From Lachnospiraceae bacterium (GTDB taxonomy: Bacteria; Bacillota; Clostridia; Lachnospirales; Lachnospiraceae): a DNA stretch of 64,000 nucleotides. The translations under genes and the position numbers were made by a program. The stretch spans positions 1 through 64,000 of the forward strand of contig JAFUYB010000021.1 in the NCBI GenBank assembly GCA_017470735.1, written 5' to 3'. The notes under the pieces were generated by a model. The model did no database searches and was not told the origin of the DNA. It saw nothing but the letters and a program-made list of their open reading frames with translations. Positions 42,540-50,668 of the stretch are shown piece by piece. How positions within the stretch are numbered: position 1 is the first letter of the stretch; every line of letters starts with the position of its first letter.

Positions 42540-43067
42540 ATGGATAAAACGCGTGCTGGAACGCAGAGGTTTATGGGAAAGCAGATAAGGGATGTAGGAC
42601 ATACGCAGGCAGAGAAAGAAATAAAAATCCGCGCGATGCACCCGGCGGACTACGGCAAGGTGCGGCAGCTGTGGCTGTCGATCCATCGGCTTGGCATCCG
42701 CAGCGTGGACGATGCCAAAGAGGGTGTCGTGCGCTTTTTGGAACGCAATCCGGAGACTTCGGTCGTTGCGGAAAGAAGCGGGGAGATCGTCGGATCGATC
42801 CTGTGCGGACACGACGGCAGGACCGGTTGTTTCTACCATGTGTGCGTCAGGGAGGACCTGCGGCGGCAGGGCATCGGCAGCCGGATGGTGCGGTTCGCGG
42901 TGGACGCGTTGACAAAGGAGCAGATTTCCAAGATTTCGCTGTTTGCGTATACGGACAATGCGCTTGGCAATGATTTCTGGAAATGCCTCGGGTTCGTGCG
43001 GCGTGAGGATATGTATAATTACGAGTGGCAGCTGAATGAAGCGAATGTGACGAATTTTAATCAATGA
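42540..43067 (+). CDS. GNAT-family N-acetyltransferase within the arg operon
   Basis: 175 residues. A GNAT domain (about 30-165) has the acetyl-CoA loop VREDLRRQGIGSRMV (about 102-116) with the R/Q-x-x-G-x-G/A pattern, and a FYHVCV strand before it. The ATG at 42540 has a poor ribosome binding site; ATG at 42573 is possible. Its position between argC and argJ suggests a part in arginine synthesis, for example an extra acetylglutamate synthase. But ArgJ recycles the acetyl group, and no argA-type amino-acid kinase domain is fused, so substrate is open. Confidence 0.8.
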   Translation: MDKTRAGTQRFMGKQIRDVGHTQAEKEIKIRAMHPADYGKVRQLWLSIHRLGIRSVDDAKEGVVRFLERNPETSVVAERSGEIVGSILCGHDGRTGCFYHVCVREDLRRQGIGSRMVRFAVDALTKEQISKISLFAYTDNALGNDFWKCLGFVRREDMYNYEWQLNEANVTNFNQ

Positions 43068-43074
43068 GAGAGCT

Positions 43075-43176
43075 GGAATTCAATGGCGGATGGACTTTGG
43101 CCGATGATGATAACCGTGGATTTCAATGGCAGATAGACACTGATCGATGATGGAATCCATGGGTTTTGATGGTTGG
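43075..43176. repeat. Imperfect 43-bp tandem repeat upstream of argJ
   Basis: A unit beginning GGAATTCAATGGCGGAT (43075) recurs as GGATTTCAATGGCAGAT (43118) and, more weakly, from 43161 with GGGTTTTGATGG. The period is 43 bp. It fills most of the 135-bp gap between the GNAT gene and argJ and encodes nothing convincing. Confidence 0.5.
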
Positions 43177-43202
43177 AAATTTTTTAGATAGGAGTAAAGC
43201 AG

Positions 43203-44426
43203 ATGGAATGGATTGACGGTGGCGTGACCGCGGCAAAAGGTTTTTTGGCGGCGCAGACCGCGGCAGGGATAAAATACCGGGACCGTGACGATATGGCGAT
43301 GATCTACAGCAAAAAGCCGTGCGTGCTGGCGGGGACATTTACGAGTAATGTGGTAAAAGCGGCACCGGTGCTGTGGGACCGCAAGATGGTCGAGGAAAAG
43401 AGAAAAGCGCAGGCAGTCGTTGTCAATGCCGGTATTGCCAATGCGTGTACCGGAGACGAGGGACTTCGTTACTGTCAGCAGACCGTGGAAGCGGTGGCGG
43501 ATGCTGTTTCGGTGGACGCGTCGGCAGTCTGTGTCGCATCCACCGGCGTGATCGGGATACAGCTTCCGATCGACCGGATCGTGGCAGGGATCGGACAGAT
43601 GGCGGGAAAGCTTAAGGATACGCGGGAAGCGGCGCATCTGGCGGCGCAGGCGATCATGACGACGGATACCAGACCGAAGGAAGCCGCGGTTTCCGTTTCC
43701 ATTCACGGGACGACCGTGACGCTTGGCGGTATGACAAAGGGCAGCGGCATGATCCATCCCAATATGTGTACGATGCTTGCTTTTCTGACGACAGACGCGG
43801 TGATCTCACAAGAGCTTTTGCAGGAGGCGTTGTCTGAGGCGGTCAGGGACACCTACAATATGATCTCGGTGGACGGTGACACTTCGACGAATGACACCTG
43901 CCTGCTGCTTGCAAATGGAGAAGCGGGAAACGAGGCGATCACCAAAGAGGATGAGTCGTTCGGGCTCTTTGTCGAAGCGCTGTTTGAGGTCAACCGGAAG
44001 CTGGCGCGGATGATGGCTGGCGACGGGGAGGGCGCGACCGCGCTTTTGGAGGTGACGGTCGAGCACGCGAACACAGTGGAAGAGGCAAAATGTCTGGCTA
44101 AATCGGTGGTCAGTTCATCGCTGGTCAAGGCTATGATCTACGGACACGATGCCAACAGCGGACGGGTGCTGTGCGCGCTTGGTTATGCAGGCGTGGATTT
44201 TGACCCGGAGGCCGTGGATCTGACCGTAAGAAGCGCTACCGGGCAGACGATGCTGATGCAAAACGGGCAGTACGCGGATTACTCCGAAGAGGAAGCGACA
44301 AAGATCCTGTCCGAGGAAGAGGTGACGGTCATTTGCGACATGCACCAGGGCAGTGCGTCCGCAACGGCGTGGGGCTGCGACCTGACCTATGATTATGTCA
44401 AGATCAATGCGGATTATAGGTCGTAG
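43203..44426 (+). CDS. argJ: Bifunctional ornithine acetyltransferase / N-acetylglutamate synthase
   Basis: 407 residues. ArgJ moves the acetyl group from acetylornithine to glutamate, closing the cyclic pathway, and bifunctional forms also use acetyl-CoA. The self-cleavage site is in KGSGMIHPNMCTMLAFLTTD (about 179-198): cleavage precedes the nucleophilic Thr of C-T-M-L. Most homologues have Ala in place of this Cys. GVTAAKGF near the N-terminus and STNDT (about 225-229) are family motifs. ATAGGAG precedes the start. Confidence 0.96.
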   Translation: MEWIDGGVTAAKGFLAAQTAAGIKYRDRDDMAMIYSKKPCVLAGTFTSNVVKAAPVLWDRKMVEEKRKAQAVVVNAGIANACTGDEGLRYCQQTVEAVADAVSVDASAVCVASTGVIGIQLPIDRIVAGIGQMAGKLKDTREAAHLAAQAIMTTDTRPKEAAVSVSIHGTTVTLGGMTKGSGMIHPNMCTMLAFLTTDAVISQELLQEALSEAVRDTYNMISVDGDTSTNDTCLLLANGEAGNEAITKEDESFGLFVEALFEVNRKLARMMAGDGEGATALLEVTVEHANTVEEAKCLAKSVVSSSLVKAMIYGHDANSGRVLCALGYAGVDFDPEAVDLTVRSATGQTMLMQNGQYADYSEEEATKILSEEEVTVICDMHQGSASATAWGCDLTYDYVKINADYRS

Positions 44427-44465
44427 GTGATAGAATAAATATAATAACGAACATAGGAGAAAAAC

Positions 44466-45362
44466 ATGCATTCGGATTCGATGAAACAGATTTTGGCAAA
44501 GGCGGAGGTGCTGATCGAGGCGCTGCCGTATATACAGCGGTTCAACCGCAAGATCATCGTCGTGAAATACGGCGGATCGGCGATGCTCGATGAAACATTA
44601 AAGCAGCAGGTGATCGAGGATGTGACGCTGCTGAAGCTGGTCGGGTTCAAGCCGGTCATCGTTCATGGAGGCGGCAAAGATATCAGCCGTTGGATTGAAA
44701 AAGCGGGGATGGAGCCGGAATTTGTCAATGGACTCCGCAAGACCGACGCGCCGACGATGGAGATTGCTGAGATGGTCTTGAACCGTCTGAACAAATCGCT
44801 TGTGGCGATGGTCGAAAAACTTGGCGTTGCGGCGGCGGGGATCAGCGGCAAGGACGGCGGGCTTTTGCATGTGGAAAAGAAGCTCGCGGACGGCGAGGAC
44901 ATCGGCTTTGTCGGCAATATTACCGAGGTCAATCCGAAGATTTTATATGACCTGCTGGAAAAGGATTTTCTGCCGATCGTCTGTCCGATCGGGATGGATG
45001 ACAATTTTGAGACCTACAATATCAACGCGGATGATGCGGCGTGCGCGATCGCTAAAGCAATGGATGCCGAAAAGCTGGCATTTCTGACGGATATTGAGGG
45101 CGTCTACAAGGATCCGGAGGATCCTGATTCGCTGATTTCAGAGCTGACGGTAAGTGAGGCGCGGGAGCTGATCTCATCCGGGTTCATTGGCGGCGGAATG
45201 CTGCCGAAGCTTGGCAACTGCATTGACGCGATCGAGCAGGGCGTTTCCCGGGTGCATATTTTGGACGGACGGATCGCGCACTGCCTGCTGCTGGAGATTT
45301 TCACGAACCGCGGTATCGGCACGGCGATTTTGGATGACGGACAGGAAAAATATTTTGTGTAA
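44466..45362 (+). CDS. argB: Acetylglutamate kinase
   Basis: 298 residues of the amino-acid kinase family. KYGGSAM (about 29-35) and [11 protein letters not shown] (about 60-70) bind ATP and substrate; [21 protein letters not shown] carries later nucleotide contacts. It phosphorylates N-acetylglutamate. The N-terminal helix ([21 protein letters not shown]) is the type found in hexameric, arginine-inhibited enzymes, so feedback control is likely. It follows argJ by 39 bp. Confidence 0.97.
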   Translation: MHSDSMKQILAKAEVLIEALPYIQRFNRKIIVVKYGGSAMLDETLKQQVIEDVTLLKLVGFKPVIVHGGGKDISRWIEKAGMEPEFVNGLRKTDAPTMEIAEMVLNRLNKSLVAMVEKLGVAAAGISGKDGGLLHVEKKLADGEDIGFVGNITEVNPKILYDLLEKDFLPIVCPIGMDDNFETYNINADDAACAIAKAMDAEKLAFLTDIEGVYKDPEDPDSLISELTVSEARELISSGFIGGGMLPKLGNCIDAIEQGVSRVHILDGRIAHCLLLEIFTNRGIGTAILDDGQEKYFV

Positions 45363-45418
45363 AAAAGCGGAAGGATTTGGAATATAGATTTGGTAAATGA
45401 CGGAATAGGAGCGGAGAA

Positions 45419-46621
45419 ATGAATCAACAAGAGTTGATGGATGAGGCGGATCAGTATTTATTTCATGTGTACAACCGGCTTCCGGTCGTGTTTGATCACG
45501 GCGAGGGGATGTATCTTTATGATGTAAGCGGCAAAGCGTATCTGGATTTTGCAGCGGGCATCGGCGTGTCGGCATTCGGTTACGGTGACGCGGAATACGA
45601 AGAGGCACTGAAGGCACAGATGGACAAGCTTCTTCATGTGTCCAACCTCTATTATCATACGGGGCTTGCGGACGCGGCAAAGGCAGTTTGTGAAGTGACC
45701 GAAATGGACAAGGTCTTTTTTACGAACAGCGGCGCCGAGGCGATCGAGGGAGCGTTGAAGACCGCAAAGAAATTCGGCTATCTGCGGGACGGACACAGCG
45801 GACATGAGATCATCGCGATGGAGCATTCTTTCCACGGGCGGACGGTCGGCGCGCTGTCGGTGACCGGAACGGAGCATTACCGCGAGCCGTTTTATCCGCT
45901 GATGGACGGAGTGAAATACGCGGCTTTCAATGACATCGAATCGGTAAAACGCCAGATTTCCGGCAAGACGATTGCGATTCTTGTTGAGCCGGTGCAGGGC
46001 GAAGGCGGTATTACGCCGGCGACAGAGGAATTTTTGAGCGGGCTTCAGATTTTAAGCGAGGAATATGGTCTGCTGCTGATCTTTGATGAGATTCAGTGCG
46101 GCATGGGGCGGACGGGAGAGATGTTTGCGTGGCAGGAGTTTGGCATCCGTCCGGACATTCTGACGACGGCAAAGGCGCTTGGCGGAGGCGTGCCGGTCGG
46201 GGCGTTCGCCGTGACCGACCGCGTCGCGGCAGGTTCGCTGGTGCCGGGCGACCATGGGACGACTTACGGCGGCAATCCGTTGGTATTAGCGGCAGTCAGC
46301 ACATCGATCCGGCTGATGAAAGAGCGGCAGATCCCGGAGCATGTGAAGGAACTGGCTCCGTATTTGGAGCAGGTGCTGAATGGCTTCGCGGCAAAATTCG
46401 ATTTCGTGGAAGGACGGCGGGGCAAAGGATTTATGCAGGGGTTGATCCTTTCGGAAGATGTACCGGTCGGCCAGGTCGTCTCGAAAGCGCTCGAATATGG
46501 GCTGATCCTGCTCTCGGCCGGCGGAAATGTGCTGCGGTTTTTGCCGCCATTGATCGCGCAGAAGCGGGACATTGACGCAATGCATGAGATCCTGGAGGAT
46601 GTGCTGGATTCGTTTGCCTGA
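45419..46621 (+). CDS. argD: Acetylornithine aminotransferase
   Basis: 400 residues, class III PLP aminotransferase. The motif FTNSGAEAIEGALK (about 102-115) and LIFDEIQCGMGRTG (about 220-233) bind PLP, and the Schiff-base lysine is in TTAKALGGGVPVG (about 242-254). It makes N-acetylornithine from the semialdehyde with glutamate. Last gene of the operon; a hairpin terminator follows 86 bp later. Confidence 0.96.
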   Translation: MNQQELMDEADQYLFHVYNRLPVVFDHGEGMYLYDVSGKAYLDFAAGIGVSAFGYGDAEYEEALKAQMDKLLHVSNLYYHTGLADAAKAVCEVTEMDKVFFTNSGAEAIEGALKTAKKFGYLRDGHSGHEIIAMEHSFHGRTVGALSVTGTEHYREPFYPLMDGVKYAAFNDIESVKRQISGKTIAILVEPVQGEGGITPATEEFLSGLQILSEEYGLLLIFDEIQCGMGRTGEMFAWQEFGIRPDILTTAKALGGGVPVGAFAVTDRVAAGSLVPGDHGTTYGGNPLVLAAVSTSIRLMKERQIPEHVKELAPYLEQVLNGFAAKFDFVEGRRGKGFMQGLILSEDVPVGQVVSKALEYGLILLSAGGNVLRFLPPLIAQKRDIDAMHEILEDVLDSFA

Positions 46622-46706
46622 ATGATTGCTAAGGATTGCAAATGGATGTAAATGCTGTTTTGTATCTGTTTGCTGACAAATTTTAATAATTTCGTCATTT
46701 TTTTGT

Positions 46707-46734
46707 AAAGCCTCTTGTAAAAGGGGCTTTTTTT
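46707..46734 (+). terminator. Terminator of the arg operon
   Basis: AAAGCCTCTT (46707-46716) and AAGGGGCTTT (46721-46730) pair with one wobble around GTAA, continuing into T residues. Confidence 0.85.
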
Positions 46735-46743
46735 CGTTACAAT
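46715..46743 (+). promoter_or_regulatory. Candidate comEA promoter overlapping the arg terminator
   Basis: TTGTAA (46715-46720), 17-nt spacer, TACAAT (46738-46743). The -35 lies in the terminator loop, the same overlap seen for sstT at 27431. Confidence 0.45.
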
Positions 46744-46822
46744 GAAAATGCTTTAGACGGACAGACTCTTACTTTAAGCGGGATCATTGGATTCTGCATT
46801 ATCATTTATGAGGAGTTTGTTC

Positions 46823-47497
46823 ATGAAGAAAAGTTCTATATGCGCATGGGTGGTACTGTCCATGCTCTTTATCCTTGGCGGTTGCTCCCACACTTCTTAT
46901 CTGGAGTCAGACACACCCGAAGACGAAGTAGAAGCGGCAGTGGAAGATGATATGGATCCGGAAGATGGCGCGTCGTCAGAGAAAGAGGCGACACCGTCAA
47001 AAGAGGAGGGGACGCTGTTCGTGCAGGTCGCAGGGGCAGTAAAGTCGCCCGGGGTCTATGAGCTGCCACAGGGAGCGCGGGTTTTCGAGGCGATCGAGCT
47101 GGCCGGAGGACTGAAGAAAAATGCCGATGATGTCAGTTTAAACCAGGCCCAGCTGCTCTCGGACGGGGAAAAGATTTATGTCTGCCGCGCAGGTGAGCAG
47201 GAAGAGAGTGCGGCGGATGGGAGCGATGTTCGGGAGGCCGGTGTTTCGGATGGGGTCGGCGGTTTTGGCAGCGGAAATGGGTCAAATGGCGGCGCATCGG
47301 TTGATGGAAAGATCAATATCAACACTGCGGGCGCGGATGAGTTAAAGACTTTGTCCGGCATCGGAGATGCCAAAGCGCAGGCGATCCTTTCCTACCGGGA
47401 GGCGCACGGCGGCTTCCAGAGCGTGGACGAGCTGACGCAGGTGGACGGCATCGGAGATGCGACGCTTTTGAAATTGAAAGATTATATTACCATATAA
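46823..47497 (+). CDS. comEA: ComEA-like DNA-binding competence protein, lipoprotein form
   Basis: About 224 residues; the ATG at 46823 has AGGAG 7 nt upstream. A signal segment ends in LGGC (about 17-20), a lipobox, where Gram-positive ComEA usually has a plain transmembrane anchor. An acidic linker follows, then an SLBB domain (about 65-125: LFVQVAGAVKSPGVYELPQG) and two helix-hairpin-helix motifs (about 160-222: INTAGADELKTLSGIGDAKA and DELTQVDGIGDATLLKLKDY). ComEA binds incoming double-stranded DNA at the surface and hands it to ComEC, encoded 3 kb downstream. Confidence 0.88.
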   Translation: MKKSSICAWVVLSMLFILGGCSHTSYLESDTPEDEVEAAVEDDMDPEDGASSEKEATPSKEEGTLFVQVAGAVKSPGVYELPQGARVFEAIELAGGLKKNADDVSLNQAQLLSDGEKIYVCRAGEQEESAADGSDVREAGVSDGVGGFGSGNGSNGGASVDGKININTAGADELKTLSGIGDAKAQAILSYREAHGGFQSVDELTQVDGIGDATLLKLKDYITI

Positions 47498-47509
47498 TAA
47501 TATAAAAGT

Positions 47510-47537
47510 TTTACTTTATATATGAGGGATTTATAAA
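47510..47537 (+). promoter_or_regulatory. Possible promoter of the two-component operon
   Basis: TTTACT (47510-47515), 16-nt spacer, TATAAA (47532-47537) in the AT-rich gap after comEA. Read-through from comEA is also possible. Confidence 0.35.
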
Positions 47538-47574
47538 AGTTAAGTAATTATTGTATAAGAAAACGAGGGATGGT

Positions 47575-48264
47575 ATGGCAAGAAAGGTTTTGGTAGTAGA
47601 TGATGAGAAGCTGATCGTAAAGGGGATCCGTTTTTCATTAGAGCAGGATGACATGGATGTGACCTGTGCCTACGATGGGGAAGAAGCGCTGGAGCTGGCA
47701 AAATCCAATGCATATGACATTATTCTGTTGGATGTGATGCTGCCCAAGCTGGACGGCTTTTCAGTGTGCCAGCAGATCCGGGATTTCTCCAATGTGCCGA
47801 TCGTGATGCTGACGGCCAAGGGCGAGGATATGGACAAGATTCTCGGCTTGGAGTACGGAGCGGATGATTATATCACCAAGCCTTTCAATATCTTAGAGGT
47901 CAAGGCGCGCATCAAGGCGATCCTGCGGCGGACGATGCCGCCGCAGTCGGCAGTTGAGAAATCGCCGATCATTGAGAGCGGAGATGTGATCATTGATACG
48001 GACGGACGGCGGATCACGATTCTCGGAAAAGAGATCAATCTTACGACAAAAGAATACGATATGATGCTGCTTCTCGTGACGAACCCGGGCAAGGTTTACA
48101 GCCGGGAGAATCTGCTGACTGCGGTCTGGGGCAAGGAGTATCCGGGTGACGCGCGGACTGTGGATGTCCATATCCGCCGCCTGCGTGAAAAGATCGAGGT
48201 CAAGCCGAGCGAGCCGAAGTATGTCATGACCAAGTGGGGCGTCGGCTATTATTATCAGCAATAA
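47575..48264 (+). CDS. OmpR-family response regulator
   Basis: 229 residues from the ATG after GAGGGATGGT. Receiver domain (1-118) with acidic pair DDE (9-11), phospho-acceptor Asp in ILLDVMLPKLDG (about 53), TA switch in VMLTAKG and Lys in YITKPF. The C-terminal winged helix (130-229) has the OmpR signature LTTKEYDMMLLLVTNPGKV and RTVDVHIRRLREKIE. It is probably paired with the kinase 12 bp downstream. Sequence resembles MtrA/WalR-type regulators; target genes are not evident. Confidence 0.93.
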   Translation: MARKVLVVDDEKLIVKGIRFSLEQDDMDVTCAYDGEEALELAKSNAYDIILLDVMLPKLDGFSVCQQIRDFSNVPIVMLTAKGEDMDKILGLEYGADDYITKPFNILEVKARIKAILRRTMPPQSAVEKSPIIESGDVIIDTDGRRITILGKEINLTTKEYDMMLLLVTNPGKVYSRENLLTAVWGKEYPGDARTVDVHIRRLREKIEVKPSEPKYVMTKWGVGYYYQQ

Positions 48265-48276
48265 GATTATAGTTAT

Positions 48277-49716
48277 ATGAACATTTCATTTCCTAGAAGT
48301 CTACAATTTCGATTGATGCTTATCCTGATGGGCGCAGGCCTGCTGCCCGCGCTCATTCTTACGATCGTGCTTTTGCACAACTATGAATCCCGCATGACAT
48401 CCGCAGAGGTCAACCGTATGACGGCACAGGTGGGGCTGCTGTCGGGTGAGATCATTACGAGCGGTTATCTGGAAAATGGTGAGGCAGAGGGGATCAATGC
48501 CGAGCTGACTTCTGTGGCGGATGCCTATTCGGGCCGGATCATGGTGACGGACAGTTCGCTCAAGATTGTTAAAGATACCTACGGCATGTATGAGGGCAGG
48601 ATTTTCTTATGGGAGAACGCCGTGAGTGCCATGAACGGTGCGAATATGACCTACTATGACCGGGACAACAGCTGCCTGGTGCTGACGGCACCGATCGTTT
48701 CAAAGAGCGAGGAAGAAATGCCGGTGCATGGCGTGCTTCTGATGACAGAATCAACGGATGGGCTCGAAGCAAGCATGGACTATATTTTGGCAGTAGCGTT
48801 GGTTGGGCTGCTGATTGTGGTTTTGGCGGTATTTGTCGGAGCAGTATTCCTTTCTGGAAAGCTCGTGGAGCCAATGCATCTGGTGGCATTGGCCATTGAT
48901 GGGCTGGAGAAGAATAATGAGACGGAGATATGTATCGATGACTGTCTGGAAACAGAGGAAATCTCAAATAGTTTTAATCATTATCATGAAAGAATGCGGT
49001 TCTTGGACAATTCACGGCAGGAGTTTGTATCAAATGTCTCGCATGAATTGAAGACGCCACTGGCATCAATTAAAGTGCTGGCGGATTCGATCAATGGCAT
49101 GGGTGAAAACGCGCCGATTGAGATGTACCGTGAATTCATGGGGGATATTACGAGTGAGATCGACCGGGAGACGGCCATTATCAACAATTTGTTGTCGCTT
49201 GTAAGAATGGATAAATCAAAAGCAGACTTAAATATCACGGTTGTCAATATCAACGAGCTGCTGGAAATGCTGTTAAAGCGTTTGGAACCGCTGGCGGCAA
49301 AGCAGGAAGTGGAGCTTGTCATGGAGTCATTCCGCCCGGTGACTGCTGAGGTGGACGAGGTGAAGTTTTCGCTGGCAATCATGAATCTGATTGAAAATGC
49401 GATCAAATACAATAATGCGGGCGGATGGGTGCATGTGTCCTTAAATTCAGATCATCAGTACTGTTATATCCGCGTTGAGGATAACGGCAGAGGCATTTCG
49501 GAAGAAGCGTTGGAGCATATCTTTGAGAGGTTTTACCGGGAAGACAAGTCCCATTCGCGGGAGATCAGCGGCACGGGATTAGGTCTGTCTATTACAAAAG
49601 ACGCAATTGTGCTGCATCATGGTGAGATCCGCGTATCGAGCATTCCAGATGAAGGGACGGTATTTGATGTGCGGATTCCGCTGAAATATATTGCGGAGGA
49701 GGGCAAAAGGAAATGA
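48277..49716 (+). CDS. Sensor histidine kinase with HAMP domain
   Basis: 479 residues. TM1 (about 11-31), an extracytoplasmic sensor domain (32-165), TM2 (about 168-190), HAMP-like segment (190-240), HisKA with phospho-accepting His in SNVSHELKTPLASIKVLAD (about 253-271), and HATPase_c with N box NLIENAIKYN (about 370-379) and DNGRGIS. It would phosphorylate the upstream regulator. The ribosome binding site is poor, so coupling to the regulator gene may matter. It overlaps the GerMN lipoprotein gene by 4 bp, tying the three into one unit. Confidence 0.93.
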   Translation: MNISFPRSLQFRLMLILMGAGLLPALILTIVLLHNYESRMTSAEVNRMTAQVGLLSGEIITSGYLENGEAEGINAELTSVADAYSGRIMVTDSSLKIVKDTYGMYEGRIFLWENAVSAMNGANMTYYDRDNSCLVLTAPIVSKSEEEMPVHGVLLMTESTDGLEASMDYILAVALVGLLIVVLAVFVGAVFLSGKLVEPMHLVALAIDGLEKNNETEICIDDCLETEEISNSFNHYHERMRFLDNSRQEFVSNVSHELKTPLASIKVLADSINGMGENAPIEMYREFMGDITSEIDRETAIINNLLSLVRMDKSKADLNITVVNINELLEMLLKRLEPLAAKQEVELVMESFRPVTAEVDEVKFSLAIMNLIENAIKYNNAGGWVHVSLNSDHQYCYIRVEDNGRGISEEALEHIFERFYREDKSHSREISGTGLGLSITKDAIVLHHGEIRVSSIPDEGTVFDVRIPLKYIAEEGKRK

Positions 49717-50642
49717 AAGGAAAATTATATTTAATATATGCCCTTGCCGCAATCTTCGTTTTTCTGCTGCCGGGATGCGGAAGTGCCGTTAGCGTAAGCA
49801 ATGAGAGATTCGGTGTATATTATATCAACAGTAAACAAACTGCTCTTGTAAAAGAGAATTATACGATTCAGTCGGATGTGACAAGTGAGAAAGTGCAAGA
49901 ATTGCTGCGCGTTCTGTCAACGGATACTATGGATGAGGACTATTCTTGTCCGATTCCGCAGGACCTGTCGGAAATAGATTTTGAGCTGGCGGACGGCTTG
50001 CTGCTTTTGCATTTTGATCTGAATTACTATCAATTTTCCGGAACGCGGGAAGTTCTGATGCGCGGAGCGGTAGTCAAGACCTTTTTGCAGTTGGATGAGG
50101 TCAGTTCAGTGAGCTTTTATGTAGCAGATGAACCGTTAAAAGATACAACAGGTAATGTGGTCGGAGCGATGACGGCCGAGTCATTTCTTGACACATTCGG
50201 TGAGAAGGAAGAAGCGTTGGAAAGTGACACATTTACGCTGTACTACAGCACGGAAAAGGGTCAGGGACTGATCAAGAAGACGAGGCTTTTGCATTTTAAC
50301 AACACGATGTCGCGCGAGTCGGTGGTATTGTCCTATTTGGCGCGGGATCCGGGAACTGAGGATGGTGCTAAGGCGGTGCTGTCACCAAATACAAAGGTGT
50401 TGTCCGTGACGACCAAAGACGGAATCTGCTATGTGAAGCTGGATGCGTCGTTCTTGAATCAGCAGTCCGGCGTTGCGACAGAAACAGCGGTTTATGGAAT
50501 CGTGGATTCCCTTGCCGCGCTCAATGAGATCAATAAGGTGGAGCTGTCAGTGGAGAACACGACAGAAGGCATCGTGCCGGAGTCGGATACTGTCAGCGGA
50601 ATATATGAGCCGGACGAGAGTCTGGTGAAAAGTGGAAAATAA
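49713..50642 (+). CDS. GerMN-domain lipoprotein
   Basis: 309 residues. Lipobox LPGC (about 18-21) after a hydrophobic signal. Two GerMN-like domains follow (about 35-150 and 165-285), recognised by alternating patterns such as FTLYYSTEKGQGLIKKTRLLHF and VLSVTTKDGICYVKLDASFL. GerMN proteins act in spore germination and envelope sensing; LpqB, encoded beside MtrA-MtrB in Actinobacteria, combines a lipoprotein anchor with GerMN. Gene order here (regulator, kinase, GerMN lipoprotein, 4-bp overlap) is the same, suggesting it modulates the kinase from outside. Confidence 0.85.
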   Translation: MKGKLYLIYALAAIFVFLLPGCGSAVSVSNERFGVYYINSKQTALVKENYTIQSDVTSEKVQELLRVLSTDTMDEDYSCPIPQDLSEIDFELADGLLLLHFDLNYYQFSGTREVLMRGAVVKTFLQLDEVSSVSFYVADEPLKDTTGNVVGAMTAESFLDTFGEKEEALESDTFTLYYSTEKGQGLIKKTRLLHFNNTMSRESVVLSYLARDPGTEDGAKAVLSPNTKVLSVTTKDGICYVKLDASFLNQQSGVATETAVYGIVDSLAALNEINKVELSVENTTEGIVPESDTVSGIYEPDESLVKSGK

Positions 50643-50668
50643 AAACGGATTAAATAAGGAGAAGTGGC

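Noticed and set aside
43080-43757. 225-codon minus-strand frame before and over argJ
   Set aside because: Antisense to argJ and to the 43-bp repeats, without start signals.
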